A stretch of 58,711 nucleotides of DNA from Pseudomonadota bacterium (GTDB lineage Bacteria > Verrucomicrobiota > Verrucomicrobiia > Limisphaerales > SXTU01). The stretch is taken from NCBI GenBank assembly GCA_009922615.1, contig RFVF01000026.1, forward strand, positions 1 through 58,711. Direction: 5' to 3'. Positions 45,588 through 54,649 of this stretch are shown piece after piece. Under the pieces are notes generated by a model. The model saw nothing but the letters and a program-made list of their open reading frames with translations. It did not search any database and was not told where the DNA came from. Position numbers and translations under genes: made by a program. Every line of letters begins with the position of its first letter. Positions within the stretch are counted from its first letter, which is position 1.

Positions 45588-47897
45588 TTAGTTTGCAGTC
45601 ACGCTCACGTTGTCAATGAACACGCGCATCTCCTGCGGGGCAAAGCCATACAAGCCGGGGCAGCCGTTCTGATGCGCGATCTTGTGCGGCACTTCGATGG
45701 TCCACTCGGCCGGCTCTGGCTCACCGCGTTTCCACGCCTTGGCGCGCACCACACCGGAGCCATCCGGCTTCACATCCACGCGGGACTTGAGCGTATACCA
45801 TTCGTTCGGCTTCCACTTGAACGGCGTGGTGACCTTGAGACGCTCCTGGTTTGAGTTGACCTCGATCTCCTGCGAGTTGCCCTTCATAACGATGAGGTAG
45901 CGCTGGTTGACCTGACCGACCTCGGACATCTTGCGCGGCTTACCCTCGCTCATCACGTCGGTCTGAACGGTATAATTTTTTAGGCTCGGCTCGCCCATGA
46001 AGACGGTGGCGCGCTGGAAAAACTTGTTATCAATGGCCTTGACGAGTGCCTTGGTGTCGCCGACCTGGCGCACCTCGAATTTGAAGCGCGGCCCGATCCA
46101 CGGCAGCGGCGGGTAGGCAAACTTCACGCCTTCTTCGGTCTCATGCACCACCGAAATGTCGAACTTCTCGAAGTCCTCCTTGATTGGCAGGCCCGGCAGC
46201 ACGCGGCCACGGATGTAGCCGTGCAAGCCCCCGAGCGTGGCCTCGAACGCACCGGCGCTGGGCACGATTTCCGGCCCGGCCACAAGCTGGCCGTTCGCGT
46301 TGAACGCGCCTTTCATGCTCGCACGAACCTTCGCGGTCGGCGGGATGTAGCCAGCCCACTTGAGCGACTTCGGGTCGATGTTCTCCTGCACCACGAAGCC
46401 GTTCGCGTCGAGTGACCGAATCCGGAAAGACGCCGTCTGGCCGGGCTTCAACAACACTTCGCTGGGGATGACTTGGAGCTGCGTGGCCTTGCCGGGCGCT
46501 GGCCAGGCCTCAGGCGCGGCCTCGGGCGGAAGGCCGGGGTTGTTGCCCGCCTTGCCAAAGCAATAGAGTTTGCGCGTGGTCTGCATATAGATCTTGCCGT
46601 TATAGACAGACGGCGTGCCAAAGCAGCGACCTTCCAGCGGCACGTGGCTCAGAATTTTCCCTTCCTTGTCGCTCGGCTCGATGATGTAGAACGCGCCGGT
46701 CGTGCCCGTCTCACTGTCACCGGCGGCCTTGCTCGCGGGGTCGTCCAGCATGGGGACGTAAATCTTGCCATCGGCATGAACCAAGCCCGCGTTGCGCTGC
46801 TCGATGCCGAGCTTCAGGCGCCAGAGTATCTTCCCGTTGTTCACATCCACACAGCAGAGGTCACCCTTCTCCGCCACGACATACACGCGATCTCCCACCA
46901 AAATCGGATGACTCGTCGAGGTGGAAATCTCAGGCGTGTGCCACAACTCAACTGCCTGACGCTCGACAACCACCGGCGCATTCGTCGCACTGGTCGGCTC
47001 CACCTGCGGAATCTTCATGCACACCATCTGGCCCGGCTCGTAGGGCGTGCCGAAAATGGCGACCACCTTGTCGTTGTTGTGGACGACGGTGGTGGAGTTG
47101 ATGCCCGCCTTGAACAACGGCACGCGCCAGATGGCTTCGCCGGTCCGGGCATTGGCGCAAAACACATTCCCATCACCCGTCGCCGTGATAAGCACGCGCT
47201 TGCCCTTGAACCACGTCAGCACGGGATGCGAGAAGGAGTTGTCCTTGGGCCGTTCACCGGACCAGCAGGACCAGACTAGCTCGCCAGTCTTTTTATCGAA
47301 GGCATACATGCGATCGCCCGCCGCCCCTTGGGCACCCCAGTTCGAGGTGATGCCGCGCACGATGACCAAGTCCTTGTCGATCACAGGCGACGCCGTGCGA
47401 GAGTTCGGGAACGTGAGCCGGCCGAACTGCTCCATCATCGAGTAGCCCCACAGCTCCTTGCCGTCGGCGGTAAACGCTTTGAGCATGCCCTGCGTGCCCA
47501 GCATGTAAACGTTGCCAGTCTCGGGGTCCACCGCCGGACTGCTGGTCGCGTAACGCAGGTAAATCGTGTCCGAGAGAAAGTCCGTGTAACGCTTCTCCCA
47601 CAGCAGCTTCCCCGTCTCCGCATCGTAACAACGCACGCCCTCCTGCAACTCCGCTCCCTCGCCAAGATAGCCCATGATGTAGAGCTTGCCATTGGCGATG
47701 ACCGGCGCGGACTGGCCGGGGAAATCGGCGGTCCATAGCGGCTTCTTCGGGTCAATCGACGTCGGCAAGCTTTTCTCGGGCGAGGTGCCGTTCTGGTTAG
47801 GACCGCGCCAAGCGAGCCAGCCTTTCACGGCGGCGGACGACGAAAGCGACAGCGAGAAGCCGACAGCGGCGGCGAGGAGGAAGACGTTCAATTTCAT
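45588..47897 (-). CDS. Secreted PQQ-type propeller fused to Ig-like and concanavalin-like domains
   Basis: A 769-residue exported protein (leader VFLLAAAVGFSLSLSSSA). The first 470 residues form a PQQ-type propeller: GWLAWRGPNQNGTSPEKSLP, RCYDAETGKLLWEKR, VYMLGTQGMLKAFTADGKEL and VVAEKGDLCCVDVNNGKILW. Next is a small Ig-like segment (about 480-535: IPSEVLLKPGQTASFRIRSL). The C-terminal 200 residues resemble the concanavalin-type sandwich found in DUF1080 glycoside hydrolases (SLKNYTVQTDVMSEGKPRKM then FKWKPNEWYTLKSRVDVKPD and GCPGLYGFAPQEMRVFIDNV). The mixture points to glycan recognition outside the cytoplasm. It is the first gene of a minus-strand run, and it is divergent from the MarR regulator across 165 bases, so the two may be co-regulated. 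Confidence 0.86.
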   Translation of the reverse strand: MKLNVFLLAAAVGFSLSLSSSAAVKGWLAWRGPNQNGTSPEKSLPTSIDPKKPLWTADFPGQSAPVIANGKLYIMGYLGEGAELQEGVRCYDAETGKLLWEKRYTDFLSDTIYLRYATSSPAVDPETGNVYMLGTQGMLKAFTADGKELWGYSMMEQFGRLTFPNSRTASPVIDKDLVIVRGITSNWGAQGAAGDRMYAFDKKTGELVWSCWSGERPKDNSFSHPVLTWFKGKRVLITATGDGNVFCANARTGEAIWRVPLFKAGINSTTVVHNNDKVVAIFGTPYEPGQMVCMKIPQVEPTSATNAPVVVERQAVELWHTPEISTSTSHPILVGDRVYVVAEKGDLCCVDVNNGKILWRLKLGIEQRNAGLVHADGKIYVPMLDDPASKAAGDSETGTTGAFYIIEPSDKEGKILSHVPLEGRCFGTPSVYNGKIYMQTTRKLYCFGKAGNNPGLPPEAAPEAWPAPGKATQLQVIPSEVLLKPGQTASFRIRSLDANGFVVQENIDPKSLKWAGYIPPTAKVRASMKGAFNANGQLVAGPEIVPSAGAFEATLGGLHGYIRGRVLPGLPIKEDFEKFDISVVHETEEGVKFAYPPLPWIGPRFKFEVRQVGDTKALVKAIDNKFFQRATVFMGEPSLKNYTVQTDVMSEGKPRKMSEVGQVNQRYLIVMKGNSQEIEVNSNQERLKVTTPFKWKPNEWYTLKSRVDVKPDGSGVVRAKAWKRGEPEPAEWTIEVPHKIAHQNGCPGLYGFAPQEMRVFIDNVSVTAN

Positions 47898-48020
47898 GAT
47901 CGAGCTGTTTGAGTTGGTCTGGCGAAACGGCGGTTAAATTGGCAAACGCGCGCCGGGCCGCAACTAATTTTCTTCCCAGCGTTGGGTGGATTTTCCAGAC
48001 TGCCGCCCGGAAAGCAACCA

Positions 48021-48041
48021 AATACTACGGACACGTATTAT
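48021..48041 (+). promoter_or_regulatory. Inverted repeat and -10-like box before the MarR gene
   Basis: AATAC (48021-48025) and GTATT (48035-48039) form an inverted repeat with a 9-base centre, of the size bound by MarR dimers. A TATTAT hexamer at 48036-48041, 22 bases before the MarR start, could serve as a -10 box and would be covered by a bound repressor. No convincing -35 box was seen. Confidence 0.35.
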
Positions 48042-48062
48042 CTGCCGACAGAGCATCCGACC

Positions 48063-48563
48063 ATGCCCGCCCGGAAACATTCAAAACCCGCTCCCCCCAT
48101 CGACTCGCCTGACCGTCGCCGGCTGCCGCCCCTGCTCCGCCGCGCCTGGTATGGGTTGAACCAGGCCTTCCGCCGCCGCATCGCGCACACCGGAGCCACG
48201 CCGGATCAGTTCACCGCGCTCCGCTGCCTCACCGAGGCCGACGCCAAAGGCATCACCCAGGGTGAACTCACCAAGATGATGAGCAGCGACCCCAACACCA
48301 TCGCCTCGCTGGTCGAGCGCATGGAGGCAGCCGGCTGGATCGAACGGCGCTCCCATGAAACGGACCGCCGCGCCTACCGCATCCGGCTCAAACCCACCGG
48401 CCAACGCCTCTACCGCGAGCTGCGCCAGCTCGCCGTGGACCTGCAATCTGGTGTGCTCGCAATCCTGCCGGAAGCCGACCGCGAAGACTTCCTCACCCAC
48501 CTCGCCGCCGTCGCCGACGCCTGCCGCGATGCCGCCGAGCAATCGCCCAAGCGCGGGAAGTAA
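48063..48563 (+). CDS. MarR family transcriptional regulator
   Basis: A 166-residue winged-helix regulator. The helix-turn-helix is TQGELTKMMSSDPNTIASLV at about 72-91, followed by ERMEAAGWIERRSHETDRRA, the recognition and wing segment with its Asp-Arg pair, and TGQRLYRELRQLAVDLQSGV in the dimer helix. A proline/arginine-rich N-terminus (ARKHSKPAPPIDSPDRRRLP) precedes the core. MarR proteins usually repress divergent or downstream genes and respond to small aromatic or phenolic ligands or to thiol oxidation. Here it sits between the PQQ-type propeller cluster and the sulfatase operon, so either could be its target. The operon's first gene starts 86 bases after its stop. Confidence 0.9.
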   Translation: MPARKHSKPAPPIDSPDRRRLPPLLRRAWYGLNQAFRRRIAHTGATPDQFTALRCLTEADAKGITQGELTKMMSSDPNTIASLVERMEAAGWIERRSHETDRRAYRIRLKPTGQRLYRELRQLAVDLQSGVLAILPEADREDFLTHLAAVADACRDAAEQSPKRGK

Positions 48564-48648
48564 CAGGCGACTTCATCGCTTGATCATCGCCAAACTTCCG
48601 TTGCATTCGACGGCTTGCTGGCGAAACTGGGCGGCGACTCAGGCCATC

Positions 48649-50931
48649 ATGCGAACCCGCCAACCTCTCGCACATTTCGCGTTGTGCGCGCTGTTCTGGC
48701 TGTGTCTGTCGACCACCAACACACCGGCGGCGGACAGCTCCAACCACTGGGCGTTCCAACCGCTCGCGCCGCAAATGATTCCCTCCGGCAAAAACGTTTC
48801 ACGGATCCAAAACCCCGTCGATGCCTTCATCGTCGCGCGCCTCGAAGCCGCCGGACTGCAGCTCGCCCCCGGTGCTCCGCCCCCTGCCCTGCTCCGCCGG
48901 ATCTCGTTTGATCTCACCGGTCTGCCGCCCACGACCGAGGAATACAAACCCTCAGCATCCAGCATCCAGCATTGCATCGACGCGCTCCTCGCCTCCCCGC
49001 AATTCGGCGAGCGCTGGGGCCGCTGGTGGCTCGATGCCGTCGGCTACGTGGATGTGCTCAACCTCGACAACGACCCCGGCAACCTCACCGTGGCGGCTGA
49101 CAAATGGCGTTACCGTGATTACGTGGTGGACGCTTTCAACACCGATCTGCCCTTTGACCAATTTCTCCTCGAACAACTTGCGGGCGACGAACTCACCGAC
49201 TGGCGCAACGCCGAGTCGCTCACGTCGGAAACCCGCCGCCTGCTCATCGCCACCGGCTTCCTCCGCGTCGCGCCGGACGACACCGACGTGGACGAACTCA
49301 ACACCCCGGACGTGCACCAAACGATTTTACAGACGACGGCCGAAAACCTCGCCGCGAACCTCTTCGGCCTCACGCTGAACTGCGCCCGTTGCCACGACCA
49401 CAAATACGAGCCGATCACGCAACGCGATTACTTCGGCTTTCTCGCCTACTTCGCCCCCGCCTACCAGTCACGCGGATGGCTGCGCCCGAAAGATCGCGTC
49501 GTCACGGATCTGCCGAAGTCCGCCCAAGCCGCCCACGCGAAACAAATCGCCGCGCTGGACGCGGAGACGGACGTGTTGAAGAAAACTCAACAAACCATCC
49601 GCGACCGCTACCGCGACCAGCTTCTCGAAGCTCGCCTCCCGCGGGTGCCTGCTGAACTGCGCGACGAGGCAAAGGCCGCCGCGCGCACTCCGTTTGAGAA
49701 GCGCAGCGAAGAACAGCGCCGGCTGGTCGGCCGCTTCGAGCGACTCCTGCGAGTAACTACCGACGAAGTCCGCGCCGCACTCACCGCCGCTGACAAGGCC
49801 GAGTGGGAACGGCTCGACAAGGAGATCGCCGCCGTGAACGCGCGTCGCCCCGTGCCACCGCAAATCCACGCCGTCTTCGACACAGCCGCCGCCCCTGCGC
49901 CCGTGCACGTGCTCCGACGCGGCGAATTCGACCAGCCTGTCGAAGCCGTTTCCCCCGCGATGTTCAGTGTGCTTCGTCCGGCTTCCGCGGCCAACCCAAG
50001 CGCACACGCCGGTGCCACCACCGGTCGCCGGCTCGCCCTCGCACAGCAACTCACCGCGCCGAACAGCCCTGCCGCCGCGCTCCTCGCCCGCGTGCTGATG
50101 AATCGAGCCTGGCAGCAGCTTTTCGGCCGCGGCTTGGTCGATACCAGCGCGAATCTCGGCTTCTCCGGCGCCCGCCCCACGCACCCGGAGCTGCTCGACT
50201 GGCTGGCGGGTGAATTCATCCGCCATGGCTGGCGGCTCAAGCCAATCATCCGCCTCATCGTCACTTCGTCCACGTATCAACAAAGCAGTTCTGCCACCGG
50301 CAGCCCAGTCCTAGCCCGCGCCCAACAGGCCGATCCGGGAAACGACCTGCTCTGGCATCAACGGCTGCGCCGCCTCGAGTCCGAGCAGGTTCGCGATTCG
50401 TTGCTGGCCGTTAGCGGGGTGCTGAATCTGCGCGCCGGCGGCCCACCGGTGCTTACCGAGTTGCGACCGGATGGTACCTTCGCCATCGCGACGGCCAAGC
50501 TCTCCCGGCCCGAGGATGCGTTTCGTCGGAGTCTCTATCTACTGCAACGCCGCACCTATCATCCCTCGCTGCTCGCCGCGTTCGATCAACCTCTGCTGAA
50601 CGCGAACTGCCTGCGCCGTAACGCCTCGGCCAGCGTCGCGCAATCCCTCACCCTGTTGAACGACGCCTTTGTCGTGGAGTGCGCCGAGGCGCTGGCAAAA
50701 CGCGTTTGTGCCGCACGACCGGACACTGCCGCGCGCCTTGAACTCGCTTTCCGCCTGGCTCTCGCGCGCTCGCCCAGTGCCGAAGAGCTTCACTGGTGCC
50801 ACGCACTGGCCGAACGCGAGGGCGTGCGGCTGCTCACGAGCGGCAAGGCCCTGGCTGTCGCCCGCGAATCCGCCATCGCCCGCGTCTGCCACACGCTGGT
50901 GAATACGAGCGAGTTCCTGTCAATCCCGTGA
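48649..50931 (+). CDS. DUF1549/DUF1553 (PSCyt2/PSD1) protein without N-terminal cytochrome
   Basis: A 760-residue exported protein (leader AHFALCALFWLCLSTTNTPA). DUF1549 spans about 55-290: VDAFIVARLEAAGLQLAPGA, LLRRISFDLTGLPPTTEEY, DALLASPQFGERWGRWWLD and the single haem-type site NCARCHDHKYEPITQRDYFG. DUF1553 lies in the last 300 residues: RVLMNRAWQQLFGRGLVDTS, GFSGARPTHPELLDWLAGEF and RRSLYLLQRRTYHPSLLAAF. Many relatives start with a PSCyt1 cytochrome domain; here it is absent. The variable loop after TEEY is encoded by a short repeat. The gene is translationally coupled to the DUF1501 gene (GTGA overlap). Its reaction is unknown. Confidence 0.88.
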   Translation: MRTRQPLAHFALCALFWLCLSTTNTPAADSSNHWAFQPLAPQMIPSGKNVSRIQNPVDAFIVARLEAAGLQLAPGAPPPALLRRISFDLTGLPPTTEEYKPSASSIQHCIDALLASPQFGERWGRWWLDAVGYVDVLNLDNDPGNLTVAADKWRYRDYVVDAFNTDLPFDQFLLEQLAGDELTDWRNAESLTSETRRLLIATGFLRVAPDDTDVDELNTPDVHQTILQTTAENLAANLFGLTLNCARCHDHKYEPITQRDYFGFLAYFAPAYQSRGWLRPKDRVVTDLPKSAQAAHAKQIAALDAETDVLKKTQQTIRDRYRDQLLEARLPRVPAELRDEAKAAARTPFEKRSEEQRRLVGRFERLLRVTTDEVRAALTAADKAEWERLDKEIAAVNARRPVPPQIHAVFDTAAAPAPVHVLRRGEFDQPVEAVSPAMFSVLRPASAANPSAHAGATTGRRLALAQQLTAPNSPAAALLARVLMNRAWQQLFGRGLVDTSANLGFSGARPTHPELLDWLAGEFIRHGWRLKPIIRLIVTSSTYQQSSSATGSPVLARAQQADPGNDLLWHQRLRRLESEQVRDSLLAVSGVLNLRAGGPPVLTELRPDGTFAIATAKLSRPEDAFRRSLYLLQRRTYHPSLLAAFDQPLLNANCLRRNASASVAQSLTLLNDAFVVECAEALAKRVCAARPDTAARLELAFRLALARSPSAEELHWCHALAEREGVRLLTSGKALAVARESAIARVCHTLVNTSEFLSIP
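48953..48973 (+). repeat. AGCATCC repeat within the DUF1549 domain
   Basis: Three tandem copies of CAGCATC(C) (CAGCATCCAGCATCCAGCAT) encode PSASSIQH in place of a variable stretch of the DUF1549 domain. Confidence 0.7.
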
Positions 50932-52367
50932 CCGCGCATCCGCCCTCCACCAAAGTCGTGCCCGTGCTTTCGCGCCGCGCGTTGCTCCGTGCCGGGGCGC
51001 TTGGCTTCGGCGCGTTGGCGACGGAGGCTTTCTTGGCCGACGCTGCGGGGGCAGTGGTCTCTCCGTTCATCGCCAAGCCCGCCAACTTCACGCCTCCCGC
51101 GAAGTCCATCATCTTTCTCACGCAGGTCGGCGGACCGAGCCAGATGGACCTCTTCGACCCCAAGCCGATGCTGGGCAAGTTCGATGGCCAGGTTCACAGC
51201 GAGCGCGTCGAGATGTTCCAGAAAGGCAGCGAGGCCAACCGCATTCTCGGCAGCCCGTGGCGTTTCCAGCCGCGCGGTCGGTGCGGCATGGAAATCAGCG
51301 ACGCCTTGCCGCATCTCGCCTCCCTGGCCGACGACCTCACGCTGGTGCGCTCCATGCACGGCGAACACAACAATCACGGCGAGGCGCTCGTGCTGTTGAG
51401 CACCGGGAAAATATTCCTCGGCCGCCCATCGCTCGGCTCGTGGGTGAGCTACGCGCTGGGCACGGAAAACCAAAATCTCCCTGCCTACGTGGTGCTGCGC
51501 GATCCGGAGGGCTACAGCACCCACGGTGCGTTGCTGTGGCAAAACGGCTGGCTGCCGGCGGCGCATCGCGGCACCGAGTTCAGCACGCGCGGCGCACCGG
51601 TGTTGCACCTCCAGCCAACCACGCCCGTTCCGCCCGCGACCCGTCAGGATCAGCTTGAACTGCTGGCCCAACTGAACCGCCGGCATTTAGCCGAGTTTCC
51701 GGGGGAGCCGGAATTGGAGGCCCGTCTGCAAAATTACGAGCTCGCCGCGCGCCTGCAATTGACGGCCAGTTCCGTGTTCGACCTCGACGCCGAATCCGCC
51801 GCCACGCGCCGACTATACGGGCTCGACGAGCCCACCACGCGCGGCTATGGCCAGCGGTGCCTCACCGCGCGCCGGCTCGTCGAGGCAGGCGTGCGCTTCG
51901 TGCAGGTCTTCACGCCCATCAAACCGTTCAACCAGCCGTGGGACTCGCATCGCAACGTGGACACCGAGATCGCCGACATCGCCGCGATGACCGATCTCCC
52001 GTCCGCCGCGCTGATCACGGACTTGAAAGCCCGCGGGCTGCTCGACCAAACCATCGTGCTCTGGGCGGGTGAATTTGGCCGGCAGCCGGTTTCGCAAAAC
52101 GGCATGGGCCGCGACCACAACCGGCACGCATTCTCGCTGCTGCTGGCCGGCGGCGGCTTCCAGCCCGGCCGCATCCACGGCGCGACCGACGACTTTGGCT
52201 ATCGCGCCGTGAAGGACAAAGTCAGCGTGCCCGACCTGCACGCGACCTTGCTCCACCAGCTCGGTCTCGATCACCGGCGCGTCACTTTCCCACACCAAGG
52301 CCGCAACGAAACCCTCGCCGACGCCGAAGTCACCGGCGCTCGCGTCGTGCGTGAACTGATCGTCTAA
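50928..52367 (+). CDS. DUF1501 protein (alkaline-phosphatase-superfamily fold), Tat-like leader
   Basis: A 479-residue exported protein. The leader contains LSRRALLRAGALGFGALATE, a twin-arginine pattern. The DUF1501 core shows KSIIFLTQVGGPSQMDLFDP, LTLVRSMHGEHNNHGEALVL, the residues RRLVEAGVRFVQVFTPIKPF and TIVLWAGEFGRQPVSQNGMG, then GRDHNRHAFSLLLAGGGFQP with His and Asp residues that could bind metal. DUF1501 belongs to the sulfatase/alkaline phosphatase superfamily, but activity has not been shown. The GTG at 50928 overlaps the DUF1553 stop by 4 nt, and it is preferred to earlier starts that would be antisense-like. This coupling is general in PVC bacteria. Confidence 0.9.
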   Translation: MTAHPPSTKVVPVLSRRALLRAGALGFGALATEAFLADAAGAVVSPFIAKPANFTPPAKSIIFLTQVGGPSQMDLFDPKPMLGKFDGQVHSERVEMFQKGSEANRILGSPWRFQPRGRCGMEISDALPHLASLADDLTLVRSMHGEHNNHGEALVLLSTGKIFLGRPSLGSWVSYALGTENQNLPAYVVLRDPEGYSTHGALLWQNGWLPAAHRGTEFSTRGAPVLHLQPTTPVPPATRQDQLELLAQLNRRHLAEFPGEPELEARLQNYELAARLQLTASSVFDLDAESAATRRLYGLDEPTTRGYGQRCLTARRLVEAGVRFVQVFTPIKPFNQPWDSHRNVDTEIADIAAMTDLPSAALITDLKARGLLDQTIVLWAGEFGRQPVSQNGMGRDHNRHAFSLLLAGGGFQPGRIHGATDDFGYRAVKDKVSVPDLHATLLHQLGLDHRRVTFPHQGRNETLADAEVTGARVVRELIV

Positions 52368-52406
52368 AACCCTCCACGCCACGCCGTCACCTAAACCAGT
52401 CTGCCA

Positions 52407-53813
52407 ATGAACCAAGTCATCCTGCTCGCCGCACTGTTGCTGGCCTCAAACGTAATTTCGTCAGAGGCCGCGCCCGGCACACGCCCCAACATCCTCCACA
52501 TCCATGCCGACGACCATCGCGCGGATGGTTTGCGCGCCCTCGGCAACCCGCTGCTGCACACGCCGAATCTTGACTCGCTGGTCGAGCGGGGCATGACGTT
52601 CACGCACTGTTACACGATGGGCTCAATGATTGGCGCAGTGTGCACCCCCAGCCGCACGATGATGCTCACCGGCCGTTCGTGGCATCGCATCCCAAAAGCG
52701 CGCGACGCGGCCCCGAACGCCGCCGATCCCGCGACGTTCCTGCCGCGCGTGATCGCTGCCGCCGGCTATCAGACCTGGCACATGGGCAAGCAGGGCAACG
52801 GCTTCCCGGCGGGCCTGCAGCAGTTCGAGACGAGTGTCATCGACGACGCGCATGGCAAGACCCCGGAGACGGACCGCGCGCATTGCAGCCAGCGCCTCGC
52901 CGACCGGACCATCGCGTTTCTGAAATCCCGCCCGGCGAGCCCGGAGGCCAAGCCATTCTACATTTACCTCGCGCCGCCGGTGCCGCACGACCCGCGCTCA
53001 GCCGAGCCTCAGTTTCACCAGCTTTACGATCCCGCCAAGGTGCCGCTCCCGGCCGCCTTCCTGCCGCAGCATCCCTTCAACAACGGCGAGATGTCGGTGC
53101 GGGACGAACAACTCGCGCCCTGGCCGCGCACACCTGCCGATACGAAGCAGCAGCTCGCTGACTACTATTCCTGCGTCACCGGCCTGGATCACCACATTGG
53201 CCGCATCTTTGCCGAGCTGAAGGCCAGCGGGCAGTGGGACAACACCATCATCATCTTCAGCGGCGACAACGGTCTTTCGCTCGGCGAGCACGGACTCTTT
53301 GGCAAACAAAACCTCTACGAGTTCGGCGGCATGCACGTGCCGCTCGTCATCGCCGGGCCAGGCATCCCCAAGGGCAAGACCGACGCGCTCGTTTACTTGA
53401 TGGATTTGTTCCCGACCTTCGCCGACTTCGCAGGCGCGAAAATTCCCGCTGGCGTCGAAGGCAAAAGCCTGTTGCCCGTGCTGACCGGCAAGGCCACAAA
53501 AGTCCGGGACGTGCTTTATACCGGCTATCGTGATTGCCAGCGGGCGATCCGTGACGAACGCTGGAAACTGATCCGCTACCCGCTCGTGGACCGCACGCAG
53601 CTCTTCGACCTCAGCACAGACCCGCATGAATTGAACAACCTCGCGGCCCAGCCCGAGCATCAGGTGAAACTGACCGAGTTGACTGCACGGCTACAAAAAG
53701 AAATGGTTGCGCACGCAGACCTCTACCCGCTGACCGTCACTCAACCCCAACCCGCCGAATGGACGCCCCCGCCAGCCGGCACTGCACTCAAAAACAAAAA
53801 GAAGGCCAAATGA
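52407..53813 (+). CDS. Secreted formylglycine-dependent sulfatase
   Basis: A 468-residue arylsulfatase-family enzyme with a signal peptide (VILLAALLLASNVISSEA). Metal-binding Asp residues are in HIHADDHRADGL (D35/D36). The C-x-P-S-R signature AVCTPSRTMMLTGR contains Cys79, which must be oxidised to formylglycine. Other conserved spots are TWHMGKQGN and TIIIFSGDNGLSLGEHGLFG, which holds the second Asp-Asn metal pair. It would remove sulfate from a polysaccharide or glycoside. No maturation enzyme gene is in the window. The stop overlaps the start of the DUF1080 gene. A close relative is two genes downstream; both share the segment NGEMSVRDEQLAPWPR / NGEMIVRDEQLLPWPR. Confidence 0.93.
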   Translation: MNQVILLAALLLASNVISSEAAPGTRPNILHIHADDHRADGLRALGNPLLHTPNLDSLVERGMTFTHCYTMGSMIGAVCTPSRTMMLTGRSWHRIPKARDAAPNAADPATFLPRVIAAAGYQTWHMGKQGNGFPAGLQQFETSVIDDAHGKTPETDRAHCSQRLADRTIAFLKSRPASPEAKPFYIYLAPPVPHDPRSAEPQFHQLYDPAKVPLPAAFLPQHPFNNGEMSVRDEQLAPWPRTPADTKQQLADYYSCVTGLDHHIGRIFAELKASGQWDNTIIIFSGDNGLSLGEHGLFGKQNLYEFGGMHVPLVIAGPGIPKGKTDALVYLMDLFPTFADFAGAKIPAGVEGKSLLPVLTGKATKVRDVLYTGYRDCQRAIRDERWKLIRYPLVDRTQLFDLSTDPHELNNLAAQPEHQVKLTELTARLQKEMVAHADLYPLTVTQPQPAEWTPPPAGTALKNKKKAK

Positions 53814-54628
53814 AATATTTCGTCCGAACTCAAATCATGAAACCACTGCTACCGCTGCTGCTCTCATCCTTCGTCTTCCTGCCTTCGTCCTTCGCTCAAG
53901 ACGGGTTCCGCCCGCTCTTCAACGGCAAGGATCTCACCGGCTGGGATGGCAATCCCGAGTTGTGGACCGTCGAGGACGGCTGCATCAGCGGCAAGACCAA
54001 GGGGCCGGAGCAACTGAGCTACAACCAGTTTCTCATCTGGCGCGGTGGCGAGCTCAAGAACTTCGAGCTGCGCGCCAAAATCAAGGAGAGCGGCAACAAC
54101 TCCGGCATCCAGTATCGCAGCAAGGAACTCCCCGAAGTCGGCAAGTGGTCCGTCGGCGGTTACCAGTGCGATATCCACCCCGCGCCCGCCAACAACGGCA
54201 TGGTTTACGAGGAGAGGGCGCGCGGCATCATCGTGCAGAACGGCCAGAGCGTCGTAATCGACCCCGAAGGCAAACGCTGGCTCGTCGCCGAGCGCGAGCC
54301 CGTGAAGGTGGACATCGCCGAGTGGCACGAATACACGGTTATCGCGCAGGGCAACCACCTCGTCCACAAGATCGACGGCAAGGTGACGATTGAGCTCGTG
54401 GACCACGAAGCGGCGAAGCGTTCGCTGGTCGGCATCCTCGCGTTCCAAATTCATCGCGGCCCAGCCATGAGCGTGCAAATTAAGGACGTGTTGCTCAAGG
54501 AGCTACCCGAGGGCGGCGTCACGGCGTTCGACAAAGCGTCTTTGCCGGCCTCCGCCAAACCCATCGAAAAAACAAAGACCGCGCCGAAGGGCAAGGCCAA
54601 GTCCGCGCCCGGCGCACCGAAATCCTAA
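53810..54628 (+). CDS. DUF1080 (3-keto-disaccharide hydrolase-like) secreted protein
   Basis: A 272-residue exported protein. The core is a concanavalin-type sandwich: DGFRPLFNGKDLTGWDGNPE, WTVEDGCISGKTKGPEQL, NSGIQYRSKELPEVGKWSVG and HEYTVIAQGNHLVHKIDGKV. Members of the DUF1080 group act on 3-keto-glucosides, but for most PVC copies no substrate is known. The C-terminus is lysine/proline-rich. ATG at 53810 overlaps the sulfatase stop; an internal ATG at 53837 gives a neater signal peptide. Most of the leader's hydrophobic part is encoded by an imperfect repeat (see the separate entry). Confidence 0.88.
   Translation: MKYFVRTQIMKPLLPLLLSSFVFLPSSFAQDGFRPLFNGKDLTGWDGNPELWTVEDGCISGKTKGPEQLSYNQFLIWRGGELKNFELRAKIKESGNNSGIQYRSKELPEVGKWSVGGYQCDIHPAPANNGMVYEERARGIIVQNGQSVVIDPEGKRWLVAEREPVKVDIAEWHEYTVIAQGNHLVHKIDGKVTIELVDHEAAKRSLVGILAFQIHRGPAMSVQIKDVLLKELPEGGVTAFDKASLPASAKPIEKTKTAPKGKAKSAPGAPKS
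53864..53895 (+). repeat. Imperfect TCNTCCTTCG-type repeat in a signal-peptide coding region
   Basis: TCATCCTTCGTCTTCCTGCC followed by TTCGTCCTTCGCT consists of degenerate copies of a 7- to 9-base unit. It encodes SSFVFLPSSFAQ, the hydrophobic end and cleavage region of the DUF1080 protein's leader. Confidence 0.6.
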
Positions 54629-54649
54629 CTGAATCCCGGCCACCGAATC

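Noticed and set aside
48355..48648. Longer N-terminus for the DUF1549/DUF1553 protein
   Set aside because: The frame upstream runs through the MarR gene in another phase; the signal peptide begins at 48649.
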